Shown here one piece after another: positions 25,620-34,273 of a stretch of 47,409 bases of DNA. The first letter of the stretch is position 1; every line of letters begins with the position of its first letter. The notes under the pieces were generated by a model. That model worked only from the letters and a program-made list of their open reading frames with translations. It made no database searches and was not told the DNA's origin. Where the stretch lies: IMG/VR virus record IMGVR_UViG_3300029981_000017, positions 1 to 47,409 of that record; one strand, 5' to 3'. The position numbers were made by a program, and so were the translations under genes. Source of the stretch: a virus.

Positions 25620-25918
25620 ATTCCAAAGAGTTCTTTTTTGAGACGTGATATTTTGGTCTTTTCCTGTCGTTCCTGAAGCTGAATGATCGCCATGATGTCG
25701 CCTTTTTCTGACTGTTTGGTCAGCTCAGCATCAATATTGTAGTCGCCAAACAGTACTCCCTGATCGTAAAACTTCCGGATCTCGCTGTCTTCGTCCTGAA
25801 ACTCTACCAAAAAACGTTGGGAATCTTCCGAAGACAATCCAAGTATCTTGCAAATTTGCTCCGGTTCATACTTCAGCGCACCGTAATTCCTAATTTTTAT
25901 GAGGCTACTTTGGTCCAT
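25616..25918 (-). CDS. Terminase small-subunit-like DNA-binding protein
   Basis: 100 residues. The N-terminal helix-turn-helix-like segment (YEPEQICKILGLSSEDSQRF) is followed by a helical region ending GDIMAIIQLQERQ, a pattern (GD..A...L) typical of small terminase subunits and related replication initiator proteins. It lies two genes before the large terminase, in the usual place. It would recognise phage DNA for packaging. Confidence 0.6.
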   Translation of the reverse strand: MDQSSLIKIRNYGALKYEPEQICKILGLSSEDSQRFLVEFQDEDSEIRKFYDQGVLFGDYNIDAELTKQSEKGDIMAIIQLQERQEKTKISRLKKELFGI

Positions 25919-27204
25919 AGTTGATCTTTAATTTCGTTCCACTGATATTCCTTACCATCCCGGATCAGCCGAATATCCTCGCTGTTTTTGTAGTTAAAAT
26001 ACCGGCGCACATCCTGATCCACATAAACCGGATCCAGTTCCATAGCGAAGCAGATGCGTTCGGTTTGTTCGCAGGCCATAATCGTTGCTCCGGATCCTGA
26101 GAAGAAGTCAGCCACGATCTGTCCGGGCTTAGAACTGTTCTGCACCAGGTATGCAATCAACCCCACCGGCTTCATGGTTGGATGGATATCGTTTCGAACG
26201 GGTCTGTCGTATTCAATAATGGTCGATTGTTTCCGGTCAGAATACCAGGAGTGAGATCCGGTAGGTTTCCATCCGTAAAGTATCGGTTCGTGCTTCCAGT
26301 GGTAATCCTGACGGCCCATTATAAAAGCCTGCTTCAACCAGATCAGGCATTGAGCCATTTTAAACTGAACATCGAGCAGCGCCTGCCTAAAACTGTGCCC
26401 TTCGGTATCGGCATGGAAGATATAATACGAAGCACCATCAGCCATCGCGCGGTACATGTTGCGGTAAAAGTCGAACAGGAACTGGTAAAACTGACTACCG
26501 GTCATGTTGTCGTTCTTAATTTTCAGGGCATCCTTGGTTTTGCCTTCGTAGTTCACATTGTATGGCGGGTATGTTACTGTCAGATTAGCAAGTTTTCCAG
26601 CCATCAACCGCTTAACGTCGCTCCAAACAGTACTACTGCCACACATCAGCCGATGTTTGCCCAGTAACCAGATATCACCCTCGCGTGAGAAGATATTCTG
26701 CTCATCCAGTTCCGGAGCTTCGTCTTCCTCAATTTCTTTGTATTCCGTAGTAATAGAAGCATGTTCTTTCTCAAATCCGAATGCTTCTTCACCAAAATTA
26801 AGGTTGAATCGCTGTAGAGTATCCATGCCGATATCATACTTTTCAAACAACTGTGTGTCCGGATTCTTTTTGGCAAACTCCGAGTTATAGGCGGCGATTT
26901 CTTCTACGGCCTCGCGCTTGTCTTTTGCCTGAATGGGTTCGTAAGGAATAGCCGGAATATTAAATCCATTTTTTCGGAGAGTTATCAGTGCCGATTTTCG
27001 CTGATGGGCGTCAATGATCCACAACTTTCCGTCTGGATCCTGCCAGGCTTTGAATGCATACTTGAATCCCCGGGTGATGATTAGCATCTGGAGCTTCAGG
27101 TTTTTGTCGGCATCGTAAATTTTAAAGTCTTCCTGCAGGTCGTTGAACTGGTCCACTTCTGCAGTGGGTAAATTACCCAAGTTATACACGGTGATCTCGT
27201 TCAT
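25897..27204 (-). CDS. ParB-like nuclease/adenine-type DNA methyltransferase fusion with altered motif IV
   Basis: 435 residues. Residues 1-150 resemble a ParB/Srx domain (WIIDAHQRKSAL). The rest is an amino-methyltransferase of beta order: motif IV comes first (residues 211-215, TYPPYN), with the S-adenosylmethionine motif DFFSGSGA near residue 370. The first residue of the catalytic (D/N/S)PPY is Tyr212 (codon TAC). Change of one base, to GAC, would restore Asp. The enzyme may be inactive, retuned, or affected by a sequence error. Such fusions are common near terminase genes and protect or mark phage DNA. It overlaps the genes on both sides. Confidence 0.85.
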   Translation of the reverse strand: MNEITVYNLGNLPTAEVDQFNDLQEDFKIYDADKNLKLQMLIITRGFKYAFKAWQDPDGKLWIIDAHQRKSALITLRKNGFNIPAIPYEPIQAKDKREAVEEIAAYNSEFAKKNPDTQLFEKYDIGMDTLQRFNLNFGEEAFGFEKEHASITTEYKEIEEDEAPELDEQNIFSREGDIWLLGKHRLMCGSSTVWSDVKRLMAGKLANLTVTYPPYNVNYEGKTKDALKIKNDNMTGSQFYQFLFDFYRNMYRAMADGASYYIFHADTEGHSFRQALLDVQFKMAQCLIWLKQAFIMGRQDYHWKHEPILYGWKPTGSHSWYSDRKQSTIIEYDRPVRNDIHPTMKPVGLIAYLVQNSSKPGQIVADFFSGSGATIMACEQTERICFAMELDPVYVDQDVRRYFNYKNSEDIRLIRDGKEYQWNEIKDQLWTKVAS

Positions 27205-27626
27205 TTTTTGTTTTCCTCCAACACTTCGCGCATGATTGTTTCGCGCTCTTTGTGCTTTTTTAAATTTTCACTGTCTTTTTCGTGTTGGTTTGGCGACCTT
27301 TTCTCGTTGTTGAGAAAACTTTGGTATCGGCTTACATTGTTTGCCGTATTGGTAAATTCTGCCAGAAAGCCAGATGTATCTTCCTTTAAAAGTTCCTGAT
27401 ACTTATTTCTGATGCTTTGGTGAACGATAAGCGGGTGTTTATTTTTCCACTTTCCTTTATCGTTAAAGTATCGGAGCTCATTAAAGGCCAGTATATTTCG
27501 GTTTTTAAGTTCTGCCAGATTAATAATCCGTTGTTCGGTGGGGTCTTTATCAACGACCGCATCAATTTCCTTCATTTTCCGATAGGTATTGACACGGTCG
27601 TTGTATAGAATTACAGCCCTTTGCAC
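27201..27626 (-). CDS. Coiled-coil protein, probable downstream product of a -1 frameshift
   Basis: 141 residues from a GTG at 27626, but no ATG exists at its head. The same frame is open upstream through the end of the preceding gene to an A9 run at 27709-27717. A -1 slip there would fuse it to the 252-residue protein and give one product encoded over 27201-28441. It is highly charged, helical (NLKKHKERETIMREVLEENKK is 21 residues long and forms the C-terminal helix) and lacks catalytic motifs. A sequencing indel in the A-run would explain the same facts. Confidence 0.6.
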   Translation of the reverse strand: MQRAVILYNDRVNTYRKMKEIDAVVDKDPTEQRIINLAELKNRNILAFNELRYFNDKGKWKNKHPLIVHQSIRNKYQELLKEDTSGFLAEFTNTANNVSRYQSFLNNEKRSPNQHEKDSENLKKHKERETIMREVLEENKK

Positions 27627-27682
27627 GTCCGGATCGGCTAGGTTATCCCATTTAATGTTGGGATATTCCTCTTCCTTCTGAA

Positions 27683-28441
27683 CTATTCCGGATCCGGAGT
27701 GGCTTCGCTTTTTTTTTCTTCCTCCAGTTCCTCTTCCAGAAGTTCTTTTTCGGCTTCAGCATCTTCCAACTGCTCCTGAAGATTTTCATTTTCTTCAGTT
27801 AGTTCGTTCACAATTTCCAAATGCGCTTCAACCGGAATCATTTCTTCGCCCGATCCTTCCGAAACTTTGGGCAGGTTTAACCGGTAAGCATCCAGCAACG
27901 GAAGAAGTGTTTCTTTTTTGAAATTGATTGGAGTAAGTCCAATAATCCGGGCAATTTTAGCCAGTTCTGGTTGTGTTGTGGCACTTAAATCCAATGCAAT
28001 AAGGCTTTTTTCGGTTTCTTTTTTGCGGATGTCAACCATTGCTGCCGACAAATAACCCTTATAAGCCGAAACATTGTTTTTCTGATCATCGGTCAGCTCA
28101 ATACCTTCCGCTTCGAGTTTATCCATCAATTCGCAAACCGTATCGTCGGCCAACTTTAGTGTTTCAATGGTTTCAGGAACCTGGGCAGTGATTAACGATA
28201 CCAATTTTTCAATAAGTTCGTTATTTTTTGATGCCGGTTTGCGGTAGCTTTTAATTTCTTCAACTGTCGCCACATCGAGCAGCGTCCAAAGTATCTCGCG
28301 CTGGGCTTTGGCCTGGTCAACAACACCCATTTTTAAAATGATGGCATCAGGTGCTTTTTTCGTGAGGAGTTCGCGATCACAACATAAATGTTCTGGATTC
28401 TGTAAGTCTTGGTAGGCTTTTTTCTTTTCACTAAAATTCAT
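27683..28441 (-). CDS. Coiled-coil protein with SAP/LEM-like helical motif
   Basis: 252 residues. The middle holds a helix-loop-helix (AKIARIIGLTPINFKKETLL) resembling SAP/HeH DNA- or RNA-binding motifs. The C-terminal 60 residues are an acidic coiled coil rich in Glu. It is the first gene after late promoter F, in the operon leading to the terminase. The stop codon at 27683 follows shortly after an A9 slippery run. Role unknown; DNA packaging or head assembly is suggested by place only. Confidence 0.65.
   Translation of the reverse strand: MNFSEKKKAYQDLQNPEHLCCDRELLTKKAPDAIILKMGVVDQAKAQREILWTLLDVATVEEIKSYRKPASKNNELIEKLVSLITAQVPETIETLKLADDTVCELMDKLEAEGIELTDDQKNNVSAYKGYLSAAMVDIRKKETEKSLIALDLSATTQPELAKIARIIGLTPINFKKETLLPLLDAYRLNLPKVSEGSGEEMIPVEAHLEIVNELTEENENLQEQLEDAEAEKELLEEELEEEKKSEATPDPE
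27709..27717 (-). other. Candidate -1 ribosomal frameshift site (A9 run)
   Basis: Nine consecutive A on the coding strand, read as GAA AAA AAA AGC in frame 0. After a -1 shift the frame stays open through the former stop (27683-27685) and continues into the 141-residue frame to 27201. Confidence 0.5.
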
Positions 28442-28478
28442 GATATCAGATTTAGAGTTAAAAATTCAATCGAATGAT

Positions 28479-28514
28479 CAAATATATTTTGCATTGCAAA
28501 AAACCGAAAGGACA
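28479..28514 (-). promoter_or_regulatory. Phage late promoter F (terminase operon)
   Basis: Minus strand: TGTCCTTTC (28514-28506), 19 bases, TATATTTG (28486-28479), an exact TAnnTTTG match. Start codon at 28441. A terminator lies immediately upstream. Confidence 0.8.
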
Positions 28515-28552
28515 TAAAAAAGCCCAGGCTCTAAATAGAGTTACTGGGCTTC
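28515..28552. terminator. Intrinsic terminator upstream of late promoter F
   Basis: Minus strand: AGCCCAG...CTGGGCT stem (28521-28527 with 28544-28550) followed by TTTTTT, which runs directly into ATGTCCTTTC. It ends the capsid transcript. Confidence 0.85.
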
Positions 28553-28587
28553 ATTGAAATATCAGAAAGTAGTAAAAAAAGGTCTCT

Positions 28588-29574
28588 TTACGTGCGACTG
28601 GTTTCAACCAATGTTGCGTCGTCCAAAACTTGCAAGGTTATGGAAGTTCCCGGACTAGCGGTCCATGTTTCACCAGCGCGAAGTACAAATACAGCACTGT
28701 CCGGAATAGTTGGAGCAATACCCGAGGCTGGTGCCAAAATGGTAATATACCTGCCATGATCAGCTTCAGTAATTCCGTCAACGGTTGCAATTGCAGCAGC
28801 TCCTGCCGTTAGCTGGTAGCTTGCCGAGGCGCCAATCGGAATTTCGGTTAATCCGGTACCAACAACAGTTGGAGCAGCAGCAGTAATGTCGCCCACATAT
28901 TTCAGTGGTTGGCGCCAGTGCGTGTTACCAAATTCCAGACTGATGTATTTACCATCGCCATCCTGTTTAACCTCAAATTTCTTCAGTATAATCGGCTTGC
29001 AGAATGTGCCCACAAGTTCCTTATCAGAAGTTTCGCAGATTGCCCATACCAGAACAAAACCTTTTCCGGTATATTCTTCCACAAAATTTAGCGCCGCATC
29101 AGTGTATTTGATAATTATCGGAATTGTTTTGCCAAACGTAGGCGTTATCTCTCCGCTCTCACCGGTTCCGGTGTATTTAATAGAGTTTTCAACGCCTTCA
29201 AAATAATGCCAGTATTCTCCCGCCTTTAATGGTACCGTCGCTAATTGTCGCGATGCGTTGGGCAAAGGAAATGCGATCGAATCATCTATCTGATCCCTCG
29301 CAACCAGCCACAGTCTAAAGCCTATCTGATTGGCAGCCGTATCTCGCGACGATGGTTGTGCAAGGTTTCCCACATTGGCCATAGTCAGTAAAATAAGCAT
29401 TCCCATGCCCATTTCAACTGTTGGCTTTACTGTGGTAGGATCTGAAACAACCTGAAAGGCCGAAACAGAAAAAAACAGCAGCATAGCAAAGGTGAACATC
29501 CGAAGAAGTAACCCGAACTTGCTTTGGTTAATTTTCCTGACCGAGTAGGCCAGTTGTCGTTTATTGTATTTCAT
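28588..29574 (-). CDS. Virion protein candidate with hydrophobic N-terminus
   Basis: 328 residues as called from the first ATG. The first 75 residues contain two hydrophobic segments (MFTFAMLLFFSVSAF and MGMGMLILLTMANVGN), unusual for a structural protein. An internal start at one of several Met codons would remove part of this. The rest is beta-rich and ends in a probable Ig-like domain. It sits just after the major capsid gene, where capsid-decoration or major tail proteins are common, and before the terminator. Confidence 0.6.
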   Translation of the reverse strand: MKYNKRQLAYSVRKINQSKFGLLLRMFTFAMLLFFSVSAFQVVSDPTTVKPTVEMGMGMLILLTMANVGNLAQPSSRDTAANQIGFRLWLVARDQIDDSIAFPLPNASRQLATVPLKAGEYWHYFEGVENSIKYTGTGESGEITPTFGKTIPIIIKYTDAALNFVEEYTGKGFVLVWAICETSDKELVGTFCKPIILKKFEVKQDGDGKYISLEFGNTHWRQPLKYVGDITAAAPTVVGTGLTEIPIGASASYQLTAGAAAIATVDGITEADHGRYITILAPASGIAPTIPDSAVFVLRAGETWTASPGTSITLQVLDDATLVETSRT

Positions 29575-29634
29575 ATCGAAATCAATTTTTAAGAGTGAAT
29601 AAAAGGGGTTCTGAGAACTCAGAACCCCGATAGA

Positions 29635-31656
29635 TTATGAGCGGGCCTCTGGTAAGGTAGGCTGAACCAAAGCGTTCACCGAACGAACACCACCCACGCA
29701 ACGTTCCAGTTCGCGGTAAGCATCACCGGCGTTGTTCAAAATTACCATCAGGTAATCGCCAACTGCTGTTGGAGTCCATGCAGCGGTAAGGTTTGCAAAC
29801 TTGGCGGCTTTTTCAATGATCTGTGGTTGAGTTACCCCACCGCATTCAATGATATAAACCTGACCAGCTTTCGCGTTGGCAATGTCGGTAATTTTCTTTC
29901 CGGCAGTGGTATTGTTCTGGGTTGTAAACCAGAAGTTGGTAGCTCCGGCCAAAGTAACCGAGTCATCGGCAATCTTCAGCGATGGTTTGTTCATGAAAAT
30001 CTGCTGCAAATAATAATCGTTTGCAGCGATAGCGGCAGGAGTTGCAAATTTCTTTCCAACAAAAGCAGCTGCAAAGCCTTCTTTCAGGTTCGAACGAATC
30101 AAAACATCTTCGAAATCAGGTTGCAAAGTAACATTCATCATTTCGCCCGGAAGATTTTCCAAAGCCTGAAGGTTACCCGGTTTGGTCAGGATAATGAACT
30201 GACGGTTTTCCATACTGGAGCACCAGTAAATCGGAATGTTGTAGTCGGGAACTACATTCACGTTTACACCAGCGAAATCAGTTTGTAAACCATACGCTGT
30301 GCGCACGTTCTTGATCCACCATGCCTGATGCTCTGCATTCAGCACCAAAGTGAAGTCAGCTTTATCCTGGTCGCCTTTTTTGGAGAACCAGTAGGCAAGG
30401 AATGCATTAACGGTGTCGAGCATCGTGGTGCTGTCGTAATCGTCGTAAGCCACATCCGAGAACGGAAGCAGTTTATACTGATGGATGTAACGAATCAAAG
30501 TGAAAATTAATCCAGTTGATGCGTTAATAGCAGCTCCTGCAACTCCGGTTTCCGGTTTCACAGCACAGCCCAAAATACGGCGTTTAGTTTGTTCCTGAAC
30601 AGCTTTCTGGAACAATCCCAACATGAACCATTCGATCATACCCCATTTTACAGCGTCAGAACCTTCAGTATTCAGGTAACCCAAATACGAACGTTCGATG
30701 TCTTTCAACGGTTCGAACTGCAATTTGATGGAAACATCGTCCACGTGACCCAGTTCTGCCTGAATTTCAGCAGATCCTTTGAATATCTTACCTTTCTGCC
30801 ATCCCTGAGAAACTTCACCAAACATGACATTGAAAATGGTATCCATATCCTGTACACCGTAGCGGCGAGGAAAGAAATCATAAACAGTTTTTATTGTCAG
30901 AATCTGAGCAATCAAAGCGTCCTGACGACGGATCACATACTGAGCACCAAAAGTGGTGGTTACATCGGCATAATCAACTGAAGTGGCAGCCATCAAACGT
31001 TCTGGGTTAAGCAGGTTGTTTGATTTCAGATGTGCATAACGGGCAGCCAATGAAGCGCCAAATGCAGTTGCTTCCTTCTGGAAACTACGTTCATCACCTT
31101 CCGATGGGCCATTCAACTTGGCAACGTTCGGATTTACAACAATTTTGTTCCAACGCTTGTCGGTTGCGAACAGATCGTGATCAATACCAAAAGCGTGAGC
31201 GTCGGTATGGGCACGTGCAAAACCTTCAATTTTCATCCCGATGGTTTTTGGGTCGTCATTTTCGAGTGTTTTGGAAAGTTTCTCAACCTTTTCGGCTAAG
31301 TCCTTATTTCCTTTTTCAAGACCTGCATTTTTCGTTGCTAAATCTTTGATGGCCTGAGCCAGATCAACAGCTTTTCCACCTTTGGCAGAAGCATCTGTTT
31401 TTTCGGTGTCGTCATCTTCGGTGTTGTCGTCCGAAGCCATGTCGGCAAGTAATTGCATCGCTGCATCGAGCTGAGCAGCCTTTTGAGCCTGTTTCTGGTC
31501 TGCTTCCATATCGGCGAAAAAGTCAGCGCTATGGGTTTCGTTGTAGCTGGCCACAACTTTATCCATATCTTCCTTAGTCATCGTACCTGCTTTTTGTTTT
31601 TCAACAAAACCCAGTGCAGTCAAAACAGCCATCAAACGTTCTTTAAATGTTTTCAT
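29635..31656 (-). CDS. Major capsid protein with N-terminal scaffold domain
   Basis: 673 residues. Residues 1-140 are a charged coiled coil, probably the delta/scaffolding domain removed by the protease encoded next door. Residues 150-560 are a likely HK97-type capsid domain (helix-rich N-arm, then P- and A-domain beta strands). The final 100 residues look like an Ig-like decoration domain. Length is well above 300-400 because scaffold and Ig parts are fused. It is directly downstream of the prohead protease, the standard order. Confidence 0.8.
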   Translation of the reverse strand: MKTFKERLMAVLTALGFVEKQKAGTMTKEDMDKVVASYNETHSADFFADMEADQKQAQKAAQLDAAMQLLADMASDDNTEDDDTEKTDASAKGGKAVDLAQAIKDLATKNAGLEKGNKDLAEKVEKLSKTLENDDPKTIGMKIEGFARAHTDAHAFGIDHDLFATDKRWNKIVVNPNVAKLNGPSEGDERSFQKEATAFGASLAARYAHLKSNNLLNPERLMAATSVDYADVTTTFGAQYVIRRQDALIAQILTIKTVYDFFPRRYGVQDMDTIFNVMFGEVSQGWQKGKIFKGSAEIQAELGHVDDVSIKLQFEPLKDIERSYLGYLNTEGSDAVKWGMIEWFMLGLFQKAVQEQTKRRILGCAVKPETGVAGAAINASTGLIFTLIRYIHQYKLLPFSDVAYDDYDSTTMLDTVNAFLAYWFSKKGDQDKADFTLVLNAEHQAWWIKNVRTAYGLQTDFAGVNVNVVPDYNIPIYWCSSMENRQFIILTKPGNLQALENLPGEMMNVTLQPDFEDVLIRSNLKEGFAAAFVGKKFATPAAIAANDYYLQQIFMNKPSLKIADDSVTLAGATNFWFTTQNNTTAGKKITDIANAKAGQVYIIECGGVTQPQIIEKAAKFANLTAAWTPTAVGDYLMVILNNAGDAYRELERCVGGVRSVNALVQPTLPEARS

Positions 31657-31671
31657 ACTGAAGTGATTGAT

Positions 31672-32616
31672 TTAAAAATGATTAATAAAATTTAAAGCTT
31701 TATTTTTTTCGCGTTGCTTGCCAACGTAGGTAATGCCTAGCTGGTAAGCTTCGTTAATTGCTTCCTTAAATGATTTCTGGCCGTCGATTAATCCAAGGTC
31801 AGTGGCCTCTTGTGTAGCATAAGTCTCTCCTCTGAAGAGAGGATGATCTTCAGGGAGTGCGCCTGCTTTGGGTCTGGCTTGTCTGACTGCAGCTTCGAAC
31901 TGCTGTTGGAGCGGATCAAGCTCTTCTTTGATGAATTGTTCTGGTTTTCCATTCGCTAAATCGTTGAATTTTTTGTTTTTTAAATCCGACTTGGTGGCAT
32001 ACTCTTCAATTTTCTTCGCACCCTGGGCTTCATAATAGGGCATGAAGTCGAGAAACGAAACCATGGTTCCGATCGATCCAAGTATTTCGTTCTGAGTAGC
32101 GGCATAAATTTTCTTTGATGGAGATATCAGGTAAATGCAGGCGCTTCCACCCACGCGTTCAACAAATGTGATCACTGGCTTAGTCGCTTTCATCAGCGTT
32201 TGAAAGGCAACATCAAGAAACCAGGTATCGCCACCGCCCGAGTTGGCATGAATGAAGTGAGCCATGATCATCGGATTGGCTTCGGCTGCTTCCACATCTT
32301 CAACAAACTGTTTGGTTGAGAACCACCAGTACGATTCGCCCATGATCATTCCTTTGATCCGGTAATAAGCAATCGCTTCATTGTCGATTTCTTCGTCGGT
32401 ATAATCAACTGTAAGTGGAATGTTGGTTTCTTCGGCCAGCTTTTCGGCCATTTTCGACGATGTTTCCTGATAGCCGGGCATATCATCATAGAAAAAGCCG
32501 TGTTTTTCGGCCAGATATAGTTCGGCCAGAAACTCCTGGCGAGCTTCCGGAGTACAAAAAATACGTCCTGAAGAAATAAATCGGGATATTTCGGATAAAA
32601 TTAAAGCCTTCGACAT
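31672..32616 (-). CDS. S49-family (SppA-like) prohead protease
   Basis: 314 residues from ATG at 32616, which lies at normal distance from late promoter G; an ATG at 32628 adds four residues. SppA-type features: HANSGGGD (residues 123-130), the nucleophile Ser158 in GGSACIYL, and EILGSIGT (177-183). Lys209 in ATKSD lies 51 residues after the Ser, as in the Ser-Lys dyad of bacterial SppA. It is predicted to remove the capsid scaffold. It heads the capsid operon. Confidence 0.85.
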   Translation of the reverse strand: MSKALILSEISRFISSGRIFCTPEARQEFLAELYLAEKHGFFYDDMPGYQETSSKMAEKLAEETNIPLTVDYTDEEIDNEAIAYYRIKGMIMGESYWWFSTKQFVEDVEAAEANPMIMAHFIHANSGGGDTWFLDVAFQTLMKATKPVITFVERVGGSACIYLISPSKKIYAATQNEILGSIGTMVSFLDFMPYYEAQGAKKIEEYATKSDLKNKKFNDLANGKPEQFIKEELDPLQQQFEAAVRQARPKAGALPEDHPLFRGETYATQEATDLGLIDGQKSFKEAINEAYQLGITYVGKQREKNKALNFINHF

Positions 32617-32638
32617 GGGAGTGAACATTAATGTTACT

Positions 32639-32674
32639 CAAATGTGCGAAGGCTTTACAGGCGTGGAAAGGACT
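32639..32674 (-). promoter_or_regulatory. Phage late promoter G (capsid operon)
   Basis: Minus strand: AGTCCTTTC (32674-32666; one mismatch), 19 bases, CACATTTG (32646-32639; one mismatch to TAnnTTTG). Start codon at 32616. A small AGCC-gaaa-GGCT hairpin lies just upstream. Confidence 0.65.
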
Positions 32675-32708
32675 AGAGCCGAAAGGCTGTCCATACCATG
32701 TCCATTGG

Positions 32709-33017
32709 CTAGGGAAGTCTGGGTTTGTTAATAAATTCAGGATCAAAAAGACGATTACACATGGTATCCCACTCTTTCTTACTCTCCAAACATTGTACTC
32801 TGCAAAAAATTTTACCATATACGATCGTAACTTTTACCGTTGAACAATTATTGAAATTTTTATCAAGAATATATTTTCGACCAACAACGGGAAGTTCACT
32901 ATCTAAATAAGTGGATTGATGAACAATAGGAATAGCTTCATATTGCTTTGATTCATCAAGCGCTTCTCCAATTATTTGATTTGGTGGGAATATGCCATTT
33001 TGAATATAGTTTTTCAT
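32709..33017 (-). CDS. Small protein, unknown
   Basis: 102 residues, mixed alpha/beta, with three or four Cys but no zinc motif (NNCSTVKV, FCRVQCLE, MCNRLF). It precedes the capsid operon in the same orientation and ends only 35 bp before the late promoter G motif. No family is recognised. Confidence 0.55.
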   Translation of the reverse strand: MKNYIQNGIFPPNQIIGEALDESKQYEAIPIVHQSTYLDSELPVVGRKYILDKNFNNCSTVKVTIVYGKIFCRVQCLESKKEWDTMCNRLFDPEFINKPRLP

Positions 33018-33035
33018 TGCAATTCAAATTTTCAA

Positions 33036-33416
33036 CTAAAACAGCGCCGTGGTAGTTTTCCTCGTAAGATCAATGATATCGCTATCAGTATTCGGAGTCA
33101 GAGTTACTCTTACTTTCTGATCTTCATTGCCCCAAACTATCGGATTGGCCTGATCATCAAACAGCAAAACAACAACCGGCCTACGACTGGAGTACACTTT
33201 GCGCTGATCGTCGCTCAGTTTGTCGGTTACAACCCGTAAATCTTCGGTATAAAACGGACCTGCAGCCGACGATTGTGGTTTTGGATCGAATACCAGGTTG
33301 TTGTTAGAAATAATCAAGTCCGGATCGTTTCCCGATTTACTGATTAAGGTAGTTCCGTCGAACGAATCGAAGTCTGTTAAGGGTAAAATTTTGATATAAT
33401 TCGCTAAATGTTTCAT
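33036..33416 (-). CDS. Small structural protein candidate
   Basis: 126 residues, beta-rich, starting MKHLANYIKILPLTDFDSF. It lies between the regulatory-type protein at 33458 and the capsid operon, in the late orientation. A weak, degraded late-promoter-like sequence precedes it (two copies of TTTGTCCT, no good -7 box). Its role is unknown; head assembly is possible. Confidence 0.55.
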   Translation of the reverse strand: MKHLANYIKILPLTDFDSFDGTTLISKSGNDPDLIISNNNLVFDPKPQSSAAGPFYTEDLRVVTDKLSDDQRKVYSSRRPVVVLLFDDQANPIVWGNEDQKVRVTLTPNTDSDIIDLTRKTTTALF

Positions 33417-33457
33417 AATTATTTGAGTATCAAATATTTAAATTAAATAGACTTGTA

Positions 33458-34000
33458 TTATACTGCAATAATGAAAGTTAGAGGACAAACGAAGGACAAA
33501 AATGCCATAAAAGAAGATGCGATTTTTCTCATTTTTTTACGATTTTCTTGCTTATCCATCGATCTTTTATAAGCACGTTCCAACGAGTTCGATTTTACAT
33601 GATCTTCCGATAATTCCATCGTTTCGCAAAACAAGTTGATGGCCCGTCGTTTTTCGAGTAACCCTGAATCGCGCATGGTAATAATCCAGTCGTCGAGTTC
33701 GTAATAAAACCGGTTCCTGATTTTTGAAGCGATCACCTGCTCCGCTGTTTTCGAAATGTAATTCCGGTACTGGGTATTCACATCTTCGTAATTGGGAAGA
33801 ATGAACTCAATAAATGAATTCGGCTCGTAGTAAATTTTTGTAGGATGTTCGGGTTGTGTACGAAGTAAGTTTTTGATGAGTAACCCGATGGCATGTTTTT
33901 CGGAAGCGAATACCTGGCCTTTTTCGTTGGCTCCAAAAACATGTTTCACAAAATCGGCATACATGGGATGAATTCTAACCTTAACAGTCATTCCATTCAT
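33458..34000 (-). CDS. Unknown protein with C-terminal membrane segment
   Basis: 180 residues. The body is helical and charged with possible DNA- or protein-binding helices. The last 20 residues (SFMAFLSFVCPLTFIIAV) are strongly hydrophobic and would form a C-terminal tail anchor. It is the last gene before the 640-bp region that divides early and late genes. No family recognised. Confidence 0.55.
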   Translation of the reverse strand: MNGMTVKVRIHPMYADFVKHVFGANEKGQVFASEKHAIGLLIKNLLRTQPEHPTKIYYEPNSFIEFILPNYEDVNTQYRNYISKTAEQVIASKIRNRFYYELDDWIITMRDSGLLEKRRAINLFCETMELSEDHVKSNSLERAYKRSMDKQENRKKMRKIASSFMAFLSFVCPLTFIIAV

Positions 34001-34117
34001 TGGTTTTTTTTGCTAAAGTACTAATCCTGATGAGTTTTTGCAATATTCTAAAGGGTTTATTTATCTATGAATCAAATATTTAGCAAGTAAGACAGGCTAT
34101 AAAGTATGTTTATTTTC

Positions 34118-34273
34118 GTGCAATCGTGCAAAAGTACGAAAACAATCTAATCTTTTGATTATCAGTGCTATTACAAAAACAGTGCAGCACAGAGTGCAAA
34201 TCGTGCAAAATAGTGCAAAAAAAGTGCGCTGTAATTTACTGAACGTCAAACAGTTAAAAAAGTGCGCACGAAA
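34118..34273. repeat. GTGC/GTGCAA iteron-like cluster
   Basis: GTGC begins near 34119, 34127, 34164, 34182, 34195, 34203, 34213, 34224 and 34262. Five copies read GTGCAA. An inverted GTGC-GCAC and AAGCACG add symmetry at the right. It lies about 1 kb from a DnaA domain-IV-like gene. Confidence 0.55.

Noticed and set aside
33416-33505. An eighth late promoter upstream of the 126-residue gene (two copies of TTTGTCCT)
   Set aside because: Neither copy has the full motif nor a -7 box at 19 bases; kept only as a weak resemblance.
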